The notes: generated by a model from the sequence alone, not told the origin. A stretch of DNA of 64,000 bases from Rhizobium esperanzae (GCF_014197615.1 NZ_JACIFY010000006.1:223333-287332), one strand, 5' to 3'; positions 1-8,750 are shown, counted from the stretch's first letter. A program made the numbers and translations.

Positions 1-752
1 AGAAACGCGGAAAATCCAATGTCGGCTTCGCCCAGAGCGACGACGAAATCCGCGAACGCCTCGGCAATATCTGGCACGCCCATCTCGAAGGCCACGACAT
101 ATCGAGCCATGCCTGCGGCCATTTCGACGGCCGCCAGTGGAGCGAGGCCGACTGGTCGGCCGAATACGCGACCTTTCACGCTACCCTGAAAAACGCCTGG
201 AAGAGCGTCGGCCTCGAAGAGCCGGCCGGCTGGCAGGATCTGGTCGATCACGGCATCAAGGGCTTTCGCGCTCCCTACCTCTCCGCAACGGCCGGCGCCG
301 ACATGATCACCGCCGAAAAGAAGGCGGGCTTCAGCTACGACGCAAGCCTCGTCACCAAAGGCCCTGATATGCCCGTCGAGGAAGACGGCATCATCCGCTT
401 CGGTCTGCCGCTGATCCCCGAAGGCCCCGGCGAAAAACCGATCATCGGCATGGACTACAATCTCTTCGTCCGCCACTCCAAGGGCGAGGAAGACAAGGCG
501 GACAGCGCTGCCTTCGAGCAGCGCGCCTATTCGGCCTTCAAAGAGGCTTTCGACAAGCAATATGCCGGCAGCCGCATTCCCCTCCAGCTCGGCTTCCACT
601 TCGTCGAGATGAACGGCGGCGCCTACTGGCGCGCCCTCGACCGCTTGGTCAGCGACGTCTGCCACCGCACCGATGTGGCTTGCGTCAGCTATTCCGAGGC
701 GATCCCGATGATCGAGGCACGCGGGAAGCTGGAGGGGGCGTCAGGGCTCTGA
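1..752 (+). CDS. Polysaccharide deacetylase family protein (5' end outside window)
   Basis: The reading frame is open from the left edge (frame starting at base 3) to the TGA at 750-752, so the start lies outside the window; about 249 residues are visible. NodB-type deacetylase features can be read: SSHACGHFDG (metal-binding His region) and FRAPYLS (the R-A-P-Y motif), followed by a segment with LGFHFVEMNGGAYW. Such proteins remove acyl groups from polysaccharides or are periplasmic/cytoplasmic carbohydrate esterases. The substrate cannot be told from the part that is present. It converges with bacA, and a stem-loop lies between the two stops. Confidence 0.8.
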   Translation, partial: KRGKSNVGFAQSDDEIRERLGNIWHAHLEGHDISSHACGHFDGRQWSEADWSAEYATFHATLKNAWKSVGLEEPAGWQDLVDHGIKGFRAPYLSATAGADMITAEKKAGFSYDASLVTKGPDMPVEEDGIIRFGLPLIPEGPGEKPIIGMDYNLFVRHSKGEEDKADSAAFEQRAYSAFKEAFDKQYAGSRIPLQLGFHFVEMNGGAYWRALDRLVSDVCHRTDVACVSYSEAIPMIEARGKLEGASGL

Positions 753-761
753 CGTATATTG

Positions 762-795
762 GGATGAGAGGGCGTGCCTTGCGCGCCCCTCATCC
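762..795. terminator. Stem-loop between convergent deacetylase and bacA
   Basis: Arms GGATGAG (762-768) and CTCATCC (789-795) pair, with further GGGCG/CGCCC pairing inside. It lies between the two convergent stop codons and could end transcription from both sides. There is no clear U tract, so it may instead be a fragment of the palindromic repeat family seen at 12758, 15765 and 47775, which shares the CCCTCATCCG edge. Confidence 0.45.
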
Positions 796-811
796 GCCCA
801 AACCTCACCCA

Positions 812-2077
812 TCAACCGTCGACATGCACCACACCGGCTTCACGCTCCAGGTAGTGTTGGTCGATAGCGGGCAACGGCGCGTCATCGATTGCCGCCTCAA
901 AGGCTTTGAGGCGTTTGTGGATGGAGAGCAGCTCGATGATCGTCGTCCAGGAGTTGACCAGATACTGGAACGAGTTGCTCACCTGGCCGAAGGCGGTCGA
1001 GATCTGCTGGAAGATGCCGTAGGTGATCGTGCCTGCCACAATCGTCGGCACCATCATGAAGACCACGAAGAGCGCGTCGGCCTGGATGTAGAAATAGCGG
1101 GCGACGTTGAAATACATGTAATGGAAGTACATGCGGTAATAGTTCCGTCGAACGTTGCCGAAGAGCTCCCTCACAGTCAGGGGCTGAGCCCGTTCCGCAT
1201 GGTCCTCGCCATACACGAGTTCCTTGCGGTAGGCCGCTTCGACGCGCTGATTGCGGAAGTTCAGGCCCGGCAGCTTGATGCCGGCGACCGCCAGCAGAAC
1301 CGTGCCGAATGCCGACCAGAAGAGCGCCAGCCAGAAGAGCGAATTCGCCACAGGCCCGACGAACGGCAGTTCCGTCACATAATGCGACAGCGCCAGAAGG
1401 ATCGGAAGGAAGACCACGAGCGTCATCACCGAATTGATGAGGCTGATGCCAAGACCTTCGAGTGTGCTCGAAAAACGCATCGTGTCTTCCTGAACACGCT
1501 GCGATGCGCCCTCGATATGGCGCAGCTTTTCCCACTTCGACATGTAGAAATCGTTCATCGCCGTTCGCCAGCGGAAAATATAGTGGCTGGTAAAGAAGTC
1601 GGTCATGATCGATACGAACATGCTGAGAAATGCGATCTGGCAGAAGACCCACATCAGGCTGTAGAAATTGTCGACGGAAATGCCCTGCTGCTTTGACAAG
1701 GCATTTTGCAGGGTATCGCCGAACGGCCGGCGCCAATTGTTGATCACGACGCTGATCTGGACGCCAAAGTAAGTTACGAAGATGATCAGCGCCGAACCCC
1801 AGATCGACCACAACTTCCAGGGATGCTGCAGCGCCTTCAGATGCCATGCGCCGCAGAAGATCACCGCCGAAAGGAAGAAATAGCTGTAGAACCAGAGATT
1901 TTCTGGGAGCAGGAAGAACGAAAGATCGATCGGTTGCTGTTCTTCCGGCACAGGTCCGTAGCCGAGCGATACACCGAGATGAGCGGCGAAGAGATACCAG
2001 CCGGCGATGGAAATCAGCGTCCAAACGACGAGCGACGTAAAGAACGCCTTCGGCTGCGGGAAAAAGGAATGAAACAC
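812..2077 (-). CDS. bacA: BacA/SbmA-type peptide transporter
   Basis: This 421-residue inner-membrane protein fits the SbmA/BacA family, which imports proline-rich and nodule-specific cysteine-rich peptides and in rhizobia is needed for bacteroid survival and for very-long-chain fatty acid modification of lipid A. Hydrophobic segments are visible near residues 10-35, 60-80, 90-110, 145-165, 215-235, 245-270 and 335-360. The family hallmark NNWRRPFGDTLQNAL occurs near 113-127. The first codon appears to be GTG at 2077, giving the MFHSFFPQPK start typical of BacA; the purine-rich GGAAAG lies somewhat far upstream. The gene has its own upstream gap (2078-2202), so it is probably monocistronic. 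Confidence 0.93.
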   Translation of the reverse strand: MFHSFFPQPKAFFTSLVVWTLISIAGWYLFAAHLGVSLGYGPVPEEQQPIDLSFFLLPENLWFYSYFFLSAVIFCGAWHLKALQHPWKLWSIWGSALIIFVTYFGVQISVVINNWRRPFGDTLQNALSKQQGISVDNFYSLMWVFCQIAFLSMFVSIMTDFFTSHYIFRWRTAMNDFYMSKWEKLRHIEGASQRVQEDTMRFSSTLEGLGISLINSVMTLVVFLPILLALSHYVTELPFVGPVANSLFWLALFWSAFGTVLLAVAGIKLPGLNFRNQRVEAAYRKELVYGEDHAERAQPLTVRELFGNVRRNYYRMYFHYMYFNVARYFYIQADALFVVFMMVPTIVAGTITYGIFQQISTAFGQVSNSFQYLVNSWTTIIELLSIHKRLKAFEAAIDDAPLPAIDQHYLEREAGVVHVDG

Positions 2078-2202
2078 GGGGAGCTTTGCTTTCCTGAACT
2101 GTGAGTCTCGGGAGTGTCGTGGAACACTGATTTTGCCGGAAACTAAGGCAGTTCGAAGGAAGCAGCAATGGGTTCAGCCGATTGTTACGCAGATGTAACG
2201 GG

Positions 2203-3387
2203 TTAAGCGATTTTCCTGATCACCGGCATCACCAGCCCCGCGCAGGCGATGAGGGCGATGGCGGCGATCACCGTTGGGGCGGTGAAATTTCCGCTGCGTT
2301 CGGCGATCCAGCCGGCAACAACAGGCCCGACGATCTGGCCGAGGCCGAAGGCGGCGGTCATCATCGCCAGGATCCGCCGCGGGCTCTCCGGGGAAAGCTT
2401 GCGGCCGATCTGCAGGCCGTAGGCGGTGATCGCCAGAAAGGTCGCCCCGAACAGCGCGCCGCCGATCAACGGCGCGGCCGAGGGCGGCAACATCACGGTC
2501 GCCAGCACCCCGGCGGCCTCGACCAGTAGCGCTGTGATATAGACCCCGCCGAGCCCGAGCGGCCTCACCAGCGGCTTCCAGGCAAACAGCGCCACCGAAG
2601 CGGTCAGGCCGGCGATGAACCAGCAGAGGAACTCGACGAAAGCGCCCGTTGCCGACAGGCGCGCGATGGTGACGAGGAAGGTCGCCGTGATGACGTAACC
2701 GAAGCCGAACAGGCCGTAGGACAGCGTAACGAGCACCATCGGCCGGCTCCAGACAAGCGCCGGCTCCTTGCCCGTTCGCGCCGATTGCACCGGCGCCAAG
2801 GGCAAGAGCCACCAGGCAATGACCAGGCTTGCCGCGCAATAGAGCGCTCCGCCGATCCAGTCGGCGCGCCAGCCGTCCGGCCCGCCGTGGAAGACCAGCC
2901 CGATCAGCAGCACCATCACCGAGGAAAGCGCAATCCCCGCGCCCGGCCCTCCGAAATGCGCCGCCTGCACATTGTCGTTGCCGGCGGCAGCCCCGTGGCT
3001 GAGCACGATCGACGAGGTGAACACCATGGCAAAGGCGCTGGCGAGACCGGCAAGGAAGCGGATGACGGCAAAGACCGCGACGGAGTTGGTGGCCGCCATG
3101 GCTGCAAGCAGGATCGCGGTGGCAAGCAGCGCCAGCAATGCCACCAGCCGTTCCCGCCCCGCAGCCCAGCCATAGGCGGCAAGCACGGCGCCGACGAGGT
3201 AACCGACGAAATTCGCCGAGGCGATGAAACCGGCGTCCGCCGCCGAAAGCGGCACGCCGCTCATCATGCCTGGCAGGATCGGCGTGTAGGAGAAGCGTCC
3301 GAAACCCATCGCCGCCGCCATGGCGATCGCGCCGGCAGCAGCGGTGGCAACGAGGTTCGGCGGGGAGCGAGGCAGACGGGAAAGCAT
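2203..3387 (-). CDS. MFS transporter, YbfB/YjiJ family
   Basis: A 394-residue polytopic membrane protein with about 12 hydrophobic segments. The N-terminal GFGRFSYTPILPGMM and the following GFIASANFVGYLVGA are typical of the YbfB/YjiJ group of the major facilitator superfamily, whose substrates are mostly unknown. I chose the ATG at 3387 over an upstream start at 3417 because the extra ten residues are basic and poorly hydrophobic and the family normally begins just before the first helix. It lies downstream of map on the same strand, but a 230-base gap separates them, so it is probably transcribed separately. Confidence 0.85.
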   Translation of the reverse strand: MLSRLPRSPPNLVATAAAGAIAMAAAMGFGRFSYTPILPGMMSGVPLSAADAGFIASANFVGYLVGAVLAAYGWAAGRERLVALLALLATAILLAAMAATNSVAVFAVIRFLAGLASAFAMVFTSSIVLSHGAAAGNDNVQAAHFGGPGAGIALSSVMVLLIGLVFHGGPDGWRADWIGGALYCAASLVIAWWLLPLAPVQSARTGKEPALVWSRPMVLVTLSYGLFGFGYVITATFLVTIARLSATGAFVEFLCWFIAGLTASVALFAWKPLVRPLGLGGVYITALLVEAAGVLATVMLPPSAAPLIGGALFGATFLAITAYGLQIGRKLSPESPRRILAMMTAAFGLGQIVGPVVAGWIAERSGNFTAPTVIAAIALIACAGLVMPVIRKIA

Positions 3388-3519
3388 GCAGCGCTTATCG
3401 CGCCGCAATCGCTGCACCGCAAACGAGTATTTCTGATCGATCGATCAATTCTGCGAAAGACCGGCTGTCCGCCGGGGCTGAACACGGCGTTGGCCGATGC
3501 ATGACGTGTTCGAAGACGC

Positions 3520-3570
3520 CGTCCCCCGAGAACCTGATCCTGAGGTGCCCAGCAGGGGCCTCGAAGGACG
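3520..3570. repeat. Short rhizobial intergenic repeat fragment
   Basis: The stretch containing CCTGATCCTGAGGTGC and CCTCGAAGGACG resembles the dispersed intergenic sequence common in Rhizobiales genomes (a CCTGAGGTGC half facing a CCTCGAAGGA half). It sits in the map/MFS gap and holds no gene. The assignment rests on recall of the family, not on a second copy in this window. Confidence 0.35.
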
Positions 3571-3617
3571 AGGCGGGTGCTGCGGTATGGATGAAAGCAA
3601 AAGCTCTGCGGGCTGCC

Positions 3618-4376
3618 CTACCCCCGCTCCTCCGGCAGCGTCAAAATCACCGGCCCATTCCGCGTCGCGACCACCGTATGCTCATATTGCACGGTCGGCG
3701 CCTGCGGATCGGCATAAAGCGTCCATGCATCGTCGCCGCCTTCCGCCCAGGTTGCGCCAAGCGACAGGAAAGGCTCAACCGTGAAGACGAGGCCGTCCGT
3801 CATGATGCGTTTTTCCGAAGGGTCGGGCCAGGTTGAAAGCTCGGCCGGCTCCTCGTGCAGCGAGCGGCCGACGCCATGGCTCGCCAGATTGGCGACGAGC
3901 GTATAGCGGTTCTTTTGCGCGAAGGCGCCGACGGCAGTGCCGATCTTTGCCAGCGGCTCGCCCGACTTCACCTGGTTGAGCCCGACCCAGAGCGCCCGCC
4001 TGCCGTCGCGGCAGAGCCGTTCGATCTTCGGCTTGACCGGCGGTATGGCGAAGGAGGCGCCGGTATCGGCGAAGAAACCGTCCTTCTCGGCCGAAACGTC
4101 GATGTTGATGAGATCGCCCGCTCGGATGACGCGCGGACCGGGAATACCGTGGGCAATTTCCTCGTTGATGCTGATGCAGGTCGCGCCCGGAAACTGATAG
4201 CAGAACTCCGGCGCCGAGCGTGCGCCCGCATCTTCGAGCACCTTGCGGCCGATCTGGTCGAGCTCCAGCGTCGTCATGCCGGGCTCCATCGCCGCCGCCA
4301 TCACCTGGATGGCGTTGGCGCAGATGCGGCCGATCTCCTTGAGCTTCACCAGTTCGTCGTCGTTTGCGATAACCAT
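3618..4376 (-). CDS. map: Type I methionine aminopeptidase
   Basis: A 252-residue cytosolic metalloenzyme that removes the initiator methionine from nascent proteins. The metal ligands of the family are all recognisable: the two aspartates in NIDVSAEKDGFFADTGASF, the histidine in ASHGVGRSLHEEP, the glutamate in VFTVEPF, and the last glutamate in QYEHTVVAT. The length fits the type Ia class without an N-terminal extension. The start ATG at 4376 follows the LLM oxidoreductase stop by about 40 bases, so the two may be cotranscribed. The genome may carry another map gene; that cannot be judged here. Confidence 0.95.
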   Translation of the reverse strand: MVIANDDELVKLKEIGRICANAIQVMAAAMEPGMTTLELDQIGRKVLEDAGARSAPEFCYQFPGATCISINEEIAHGIPGPRVIRAGDLINIDVSAEKDGFFADTGASFAIPPVKPKIERLCRDGRRALWVGLNQVKSGEPLAKIGTAVGAFAQKNRYTLVANLASHGVGRSLHEEPAELSTWPDPSEKRIMTDGLVFTVEPFLSLGATWAEGGDDAWTLYADPQAPTVQYEHTVVATRNGPVILTLPEERG

Positions 4377-4417
4377 TCGTCTCTTCCGCCCCTGGCTGCA
4401 GAGCGGCCGCGGCCGCC

Positions 4418-5362
4418 TCAGGCTGAGGCTTTCATCCCTTCGCCCTTCTCAGTCAACGCCTTTCTGACGAGTGGCGCCACTTTCGTTCCGTAGAGCTCGA
4501 TACCGCGCATGATCTGATCATGCGGCATCAGGCCGATCGCCATCTGCAGCAGGAAACGGTCGTTTTTGAACAGCGCGTGCTGGGCGATGATCTTTTCGGC
4601 GACCGCCTCGGGATCGCCGACGAAGAGCGCCCCGTTCGGCCCGCGCGACATGTCGAAATGCGCCCGGCTTGTCGGTCCCCAGCCGCGCTCGCGGCCGATG
4701 CGGTTCATCACTTCGGCCTGCGGCCCGTAGAACTGGTCGGCCGCCGCTTGCGTCGTGTCGGCAATGAAGCCGTGAACGTTGATGCTGGTCTTCAGCTTCG
4801 CCTGGTCCTGCCCTGCCCGGCGCGCCGCTTCGCGGTAGAGATCGAAGAGCGGCGCGAACCGGCGCGGCTCGCCGCCGATGATCGCCAGCGCCACCGGCAG
4901 GCCGAGCGCGCCGGCACGCGCCACCGACTGCGGCGTGCCGCCGACGGCGACCCAGAGCGGCAGCGGATCCTGCAGCGGCCTGGGATAGACGCCGCGACCG
5001 TTGATCGGCGCACGCATCTCGCCCTTCCACTCCACGACCTCACTATCGCGCAACGCCAGCAGCAGATCGAGCTTCTCCTCGAAAAGCTGGTCGTAATCTT
5101 CGAGATTATAGCCGAACAGCGGGAAAGACTCGATGAACGAGCCGCGCCCCGCCATGATTTCGGCCCGGCCATTGGAAATCAGGTCGAGTGTCGAAAACTG
5201 CTGAAAGACCCGCACCGGATCATCGGAAGAGAGCACAGTAACGGCGCTCGTCAACCGGATGTTCTTCGTTTTCACGGCCGCCGCCGCCAACGCCACCGCG
5301 GGAGCGGACGCCGCATAGTCCGGCCGGTGATGTTCTCCGAGCCCGAAGACGTCGAGCCCCAC
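4418..5362 (-). CDS. LLM-class flavin-dependent oxidoreductase, N-terminus lost to a frameshift
   Basis: The intact frame (314 codons from a GTG at 5362) reads as a bacterial-luciferase-like monooxygenase: [31 protein letters not shown] and [10 protein letters not shown] are family motifs, and the fold is a flavin-binding TIM barrel. The first beta strand is missing from this frame. Upstream in the same frame one reads [13 protein letters not shown] and a helix to the GTG, but no start codon; the expected ATG-GAA start (5476-5478) is one base out of register, as if one G (or a T) had been lost in the run at 5468-5471. So the gene is either a slightly broken pseudogene or carries a sequence error. 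It lies 41 bases upstream of map. Confidence 0.8.
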   Translation of the reverse strand: MGLDVFGLGEHHRPDYAASAPAVALAAAAVKTKNIRLTSAVTVLSSDDPVRVFQQFSTLDLISNGRAEIMAGRGSFIESFPLFGYNLEDYDQLFEEKLDLLLALRDSEVVEWKGEMRAPINGRGVYPRPLQDPLPLWVAVGGTPQSVARAGALGLPVALAIIGGEPRRFAPLFDLYREAARRAGQDQAKLKTSINVHGFIADTTQAAADQFYGPQAEVMNRIGRERGWGPTSRAHFDMSRGPNGALFVGDPEAVAEKIIAQHALFKNDRFLLQMAIGLMPHDQIMRGIELYGTKVAPLVRKALTEKGEGMKASA

Positions 5363-5481
5363 CTGATCGGCAAGTTCGATCTCCTCGATCAGATGCTTCA
5401 GCCGCTCGGCCCCTTCCGTTCCCTTGCTGCGGGAAGGGTTGGGATTGACATCGGCGAATGTGTAAAGCCCCGTTCCATCAT

Positions 5482-5833
5482 CGGCATCCTGTTGAATTCT
5501 GCCACGAGATAGGGATGGTGGGGATGGAGCGCAAATACAAATTCTGGAACGGAATGTTCGAGAATCTTGATGGCAGAGCGGTGATTTTTGGCGCGCGCGT
5601 TATTGTCGGCCTTTGTCGGCGAGACGACAAGGAGTCTTTGCACGGTAGACACGACGCTGCTGGAGAGGGCATGCAGTGGCACCCCAGAGCCGGGACCGAA
5701 GCACAAACCCCAACCACCAATTCGAATCCGAATTCAATCACTTCGAAGCTTCAGCGGAATCATCTTCCAAGCCATCTCAAACCGTAATTGAAGTATCAGA
5801 ACGGCCCGGCCCTCGCCGCGCCGTCCCTGCCGC
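5482..5833. other. 352-base gap without a recognisable gene
   Basis: No open frame here has convincing protein character on either strand. It contains a small inverted repeat TTGTCG-GCGAGA-CGACAA near 5615-5632 and an AATTCGAATCCGAATTC stretch near 5718-5735. Promoters for the LLM gene on the minus strand should lie in its left part, but I cannot pick convincing -35/-10 boxes. Confidence 0.4.
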
Positions 5834-6301
5834 TCACATCCTCGCCAGCAGCTCCGCCAACTGATCCGCCGCCTTGCCCCATCCCTCATGGAAACCCATC
5901 TTCTCATGCGCTTCCTTGTCCTCGGCGCGCCAGTGCAGCGCCTTGGCCGTATATTTCGTCCTGCCATTGCCGAGCTCTTCAAGCAGGATGATGCCGGTGA
6001 AGAACGGTTTTTCCGACGGTACCCACGCGCTGCTATAGGCATCGGTGAAGACGATCTTCTCGTTCTCGATGACCTCCAGATAGACGCCGCGGTTCGGATA
6101 GTGATTGCCCTCGGGATCGGCCATGACGATGACGTTGGAGCCGCCGGGGCGGACGTCGAGCGTTGCTTCCGCCACACTCCAGGGGCGCGGCACGAACCAC
6201 TGCTTCAAGAGGTCCGGATCGGTCCAGGCCTTGTAGATCTTCTCGCGCGAGGCGTCGAATTCGCGAATGAGGACGAGTTCATGCTGCGTGCTGGCGGTCA
6301 T
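5834..6301 (-). CDS. SRPBCC / AHSA1-like protein
   Basis: This 155-residue soluble protein has the Bet v1-like START fold of the AHSA1 (Aha1 C-terminal-like) family: it opens with ELVLIREFDASREKIYKAWT and contains DPDLLKQWF, the conserved W-x-W/F substrate-pocket region, then ends in a helix with EGWGKAADQLAELL. Such small proteins bind hydrophobic ligands and are often found next to ECF sigma factor genes of this type. It lies 89 bases downstream of the sigma factor gene, with its own candidate sigma-dependent promoter (6354-6380) in the gap and a GGAGAG ribosome site. The biochemical role is unknown. Confidence 0.87.
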   Translation of the reverse strand: MTASTQHELVLIREFDASREKIYKAWTDPDLLKQWFVPRPWSVAEATLDVRPGGSNVIVMADPEGNHYPNRGVYLEVIENEKIVFTDAYSSAWVPSEKPFFTGIILLEELGNGRTKYTAKALHWRAEDKEAHEKMGFHEGWGKAADQLAELLARM

Positions 6302-6353
6302 TTCAACATCTCTCCGTTTGAGTGAAACCTGTTACGTATCAGGTTGTTACAAG

Positions 6354-6380
6354 GACGTGTCGACGTTCGACATTCCGACA
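6354..6380 (-). promoter_or_regulatory. Candidate ECF sigma promoter TGTCGG-N17-CGTC upstream of the AHSA1-like gene
   Basis: On the minus strand TGTCGG (6380-6375) is followed after exactly 17 bases by CGTC (6357-6354), 52 bases before the ATG at 6301. The same pattern, with the same spacing, precedes the yciI-sigma operon at 8070-8044. A TGTCGA-like -35 is, as far as I recall, what has been reported for ECF42 sigma factors. The leader also holds a small stem-loop (AACCTG/CAGGTT, 6326-6345). Confidence 0.65.
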
Positions 6381-6390
6381 GCGCGCCGAA

Positions 6391-7650
6391 TTATTTTGCC
6401 ATCGGCTGCGCGGTCTCTTCCTGCATCTTGTCGATCTGCCGGCGGATATGGGCGGCTTCCGCCGCCGAATGGGCAAGTGCAATGGCGCGGTCGAAGGCTT
6501 CGCGTGCTTGGCTGTTGCGGCCGAGCTGCTTCAACAGATTGCCGCGCAGACCATGATAGTAGAAATAGCCGTCGAGTTTTTCGCCCAGCGGATCGATGAG
6601 GTCGAGCGCATCCTGCGCACCTTGGAGCTTGGAGACGACGACGGCCCGATTGAGCGTTATCACAGGTGACGGCTGAAGACGCTCCAGCGCGCGATAGAGC
6701 AGATCGATCTCCAGCCAGTCGGTATCCTCAGCGCGTTTTGCCCGGGAATGAACAGCGGCGATGGCCGCCTGGAGCTGAAAGGGTCCGGGCCGGCGGTGAC
6801 GCAGCGCCTTGTCGAGCAGCGCCACGGCCTCGTTGATGAAGGGCTGGTTCCAGAGCGAGCGATCCTGATCCTCGAGCAGCACGATCTCGTCTTCGGCGCT
6901 GAACCGCGCCTGCCGGCGCGAGATCTGCAGAAGCATCAGCGCAAGCAGCCCCATCAGTTCCGGTTCGGACGGAAAGATACCCAGCATCAGCCGTGCCAGC
7001 CGGATCGCCTCGTCACTGAAGGCGGCCGCCTCATGTTTGGGATCGGCCTGGCTGTAGCCCTCGTTGAAAATCAGATAGATCATCGTGCTGACGATCGAAA
7101 GCCGCTCCGCCCTCTCCTCCGCGCTCGGTGTTTCGAAAGGCACGCCCGCCTTGGCGACCCGCGCCTTGGCCCGGGTGATGCGCTGCTCCATGGCGCTTTC
7201 GGACACCAGGAAGGCGCGCGCGATCTGCGGCACCGAAAGGCCGGAAACGATGCGCAGCGCCAGCGCGATCTGCTGGGTCGCCGGCAGATCGGGATGGCAG
7301 CAGATGAAGAGAAGCCGCAGGATATCGTCGCGGTAATGGGAATCGTCCAGTCGCTCGGCGATATCGCTTTCGGCATCCTCGGTATCGGAAATCATCTCCT
7401 CATCCGGCAGAGCCTGGAGTTTCGACCGCTTGCGCACCGCGTCGATGCCGCTGTTGCGGCCGACGAAGATCAGCCAGGCCGTCGGATCGCGCGGCGGCCC
7501 CTTTTCCGGCCATGTCCGGATCGCCCTCAGGCACGCCTCCTGGAACGCCTCTTCCGCGGTATCGAGATTGCGGAAATAGCGCAGCAGCGCGCCGAGCGCC
7601 TTGGGGCGGGCAGAGGCAAGCGCGAGGTCGATCCAGGCAATGTCGGTCAT
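6391..7650 (-). CDS. ECF RNA polymerase sigma factor with C-terminal TPR-like domain (ECF42 type)
   Basis: A 419-residue sigma factor, about twice the length of an ordinary ECF protein. Sigma region 2 spans about residues 15-75 (RYFRNLDTAEEAFQEA, then PTAWLIFVGRNSGIDAVRKR). Region 4 spans about 105-160 (LPATQQIALALRIVSGLS, then SESAMEQRITRAKARV). The rest, starting with a MIYLIFNEGYS motif, is a helical TPR-like extension that takes the place of an anti-sigma factor in regulation. This architecture with a DGPF/YciI gene next door defines the ECF42 group. It overlaps yciI by four bases (7647-7650), so the two are translationally coupled. The inducing signal is unknown. Confidence 0.92.
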   Translation of the reverse strand: MTDIAWIDLALASARPKALGALLRYFRNLDTAEEAFQEACLRAIRTWPEKGPPRDPTAWLIFVGRNSGIDAVRKRSKLQALPDEEMISDTEDAESDIAERLDDSHYRDDILRLLFICCHPDLPATQQIALALRIVSGLSVPQIARAFLVSESAMEQRITRAKARVAKAGVPFETPSAEERAERLSIVSTMIYLIFNEGYSQADPKHEAAAFSDEAIRLARLMLGIFPSEPELMGLLALMLLQISRRQARFSAEDEIVLLEDQDRSLWNQPFINEAVALLDKALRHRRPGPFQLQAAIAAVHSRAKRAEDTDWLEIDLLYRALERLQPSPVITLNRAVVVSKLQGAQDALDLIDPLGEKLDGYFYYHGLRGNLLKQLGRNSQAREAFDRAIALAHSAAEAAHIRRQIDKMQEETAQPMAK

Positions 7651-8021
7651 GATGCAGCATCTCCCGGCCTGAAGACGTAGAACGGCCGAATTTCGTAAGA
7701 GGTGGAACCCGGATTGACCGCAGATAGCTGTTTTGAGAAGGCGACTGCCTCCTCCAGCGTCTCGAAGTCGACCACATAAAAGCCGAGAAGCGCCTCTTTC
7801 GTTTCCGCGAAAGGCCCATCGATCACCAGAGCCTCGTCCTTGCCCTTGCGCACTGTCGTCGCCGCCGTCGTCGGCATCAGCCGGCCGACAGGGCCGAGCT
7901 TGCCGGACTTCGCCAGCGGCTCCTGCACCGCGTAAAGCTTTTCCATGACCGCAGCCTCCTCCTCCTTGCTCCAGGCGAAGACGGTTTCCTCATGGGCGTA
8001 ACAAAGGATTGCATAAAGCAT
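7647..8021 (-). CDS. YciI/DGPF-domain protein, partner of the ECF sigma factor
   Basis: A 124-residue dimeric alpha/beta-barrel-like protein of the YCII family. The name-giving DGPF motif occurs in VIDGPFAETKEALLGFY, and ELI/LEEAVAF-like helix elements follow. In ECF42 loci one or more DGPF proteins are conserved neighbours and are usually targets of the sigma factor. It is the first gene of the operon; the ATG at 8021 has a strong GAGGAG site and lies 22 bases after the CGTC of the candidate promoter. It overlaps the sigma gene by an ATGA-type junction. Enzymatic function is not established for this family. Confidence 0.92.
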   Translation of the reverse strand: MLYAILCYAHEETVFAWSKEEEAAVMEKLYAVQEPLAKSGKLGPVGRLMPTTAATTVRKGKDEALVIDGPFAETKEALLGFYVVDFETLEEAVAFSKQLSAVNPGSTSYEIRPFYVFRPGDAAS

Positions 8022-8043
8022 CGGGTCACTCCTCTTTCCGAAT

Positions 8044-8070
8044 GACGAAGGAGTAACCGCTTAGCCGACA
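8044..8070 (-). promoter_or_regulatory. Candidate autoregulated ECF promoter TGTCGG-N17-CGTC upstream of yciI-sigma operon
   Basis: TGTCGG (8070-8065), 17 bases, CGTC (8047-8044) on the minus strand, followed by GAGGAG and the yciI ATG at 8021. It matches the site at 6380-6354 in both boxes and in spacing, while the spacers differ. Confidence 0.68.
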
Positions 8071-8127
8071 GGCCGCATTAAAAAATTATAGATGAGCGGT
8101 TGCCCTGCAACTGACCGAAAGATCTCA

Positions 8128-8439
8128 CTACAGCCGCTCTTCGAGCATTTCGACGGTGACGTTACGCCCGCCGTAAAAGACGCCTAAAATCACGACGTCG
8201 TTGCCTTGGACTACGAAAGCAATCGTAACCCGACGGCGATATCCGATAATCCGCAGTCCCGGCACACTGCCTTCCCGAACGGTTCCTCGTTCAGGAAAAG
8301 CCGCCAGATCATCGATGAAATCATATAGGCCTTGGACATATGCACCGGCAATCACCGGCCCGGCTCGCGTCAGGAGCAATTCGTAAAGCTCATCAAGCTC
8401 AGCTTCCGCCCGGCGATGAAAGACGGTACGGTGGACCAT
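8128..8439 (-). CDS. parE: RelE/ParE-family toxin
   Basis: A 103-residue basic protein with the RelE/ParE plasmid-stabilisation fold: FHRRAEAELDELYELL helix at the start, then PERGTVREGSVPGLRIIGYRRR, and a C-terminal beta strand VVILGVFYGGRN. The charged RR-x-T pattern near residue 70 and GVFYGGR are typical of ParE toxins that poison DNA gyrase; RelE-like mRNA cleavage is less likely as the catalytic set is not apparent. It follows the antitoxin gene by three bases in the standard antitoxin-first order. Confidence 0.9.
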   Translation of the reverse strand: MVHRTVFHRRAEAELDELYELLLTRAGPVIAGAYVQGLYDFIDDLAAFPERGTVREGSVPGLRIIGYRRRVTIAFVVQGNDVVILGVFYGGRNVTVEMLEERL

Positions 8440-8442
8440 CCG

Positions 8443-8709
8443 CTACTTGGCTTTCGCCAAGTTCGCCCGATGTTTTGCCTCGAAACGGCCGCGCGCAGTC
8501 TCCATCGGAACTGCCAGCGAGGGATCGCGCTGCAATTCTTCATATCTGCCGGGAATCTCTTCATGAAGCCAGCGCTCTCGGGACTCCTCATAATCTTCAA
8601 GCATGCGCAAACCGGCGCGGACGACCTCGCTGGCATTGTTGTAGCGACCGGATTCCAGCTGCTTCCTAATGAACTTCTCGTAGTGTTCGCTCAGCGCAAA
8701 ACTTGCCAT
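8443..8709 (-). CDS. parD: ParD-type antitoxin (CopG/ribbon-helix-helix)
   Basis: An 88-residue protein that begins [18 protein letters not shown] and continues [19 protein letters not shown], the ribbon-helix-helix DNA-binding fold of ParD/CC2985-type antitoxins. The C-terminal half is a flexible, charged helix that wraps the toxin. It precedes parE with a three-base gap, so the pair is one operon. ParD with ParE normally represses its own promoter; a perfect dyad lies about 40 bases upstream at 8751-8775. Confidence 0.9.
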   Translation of the reverse strand: MASFALSEHYEKFIRKQLESGRYNNASEVVRAGLRMLEDYEESRERWLHEEIPGRYEELQRDPSLAVPMETARGRFEAKHRANLAKAK

Positions 8710-8750
8710 GGCAAATTACCGTCTTCCAATCTTAGAGGCAGAAGCAATTG

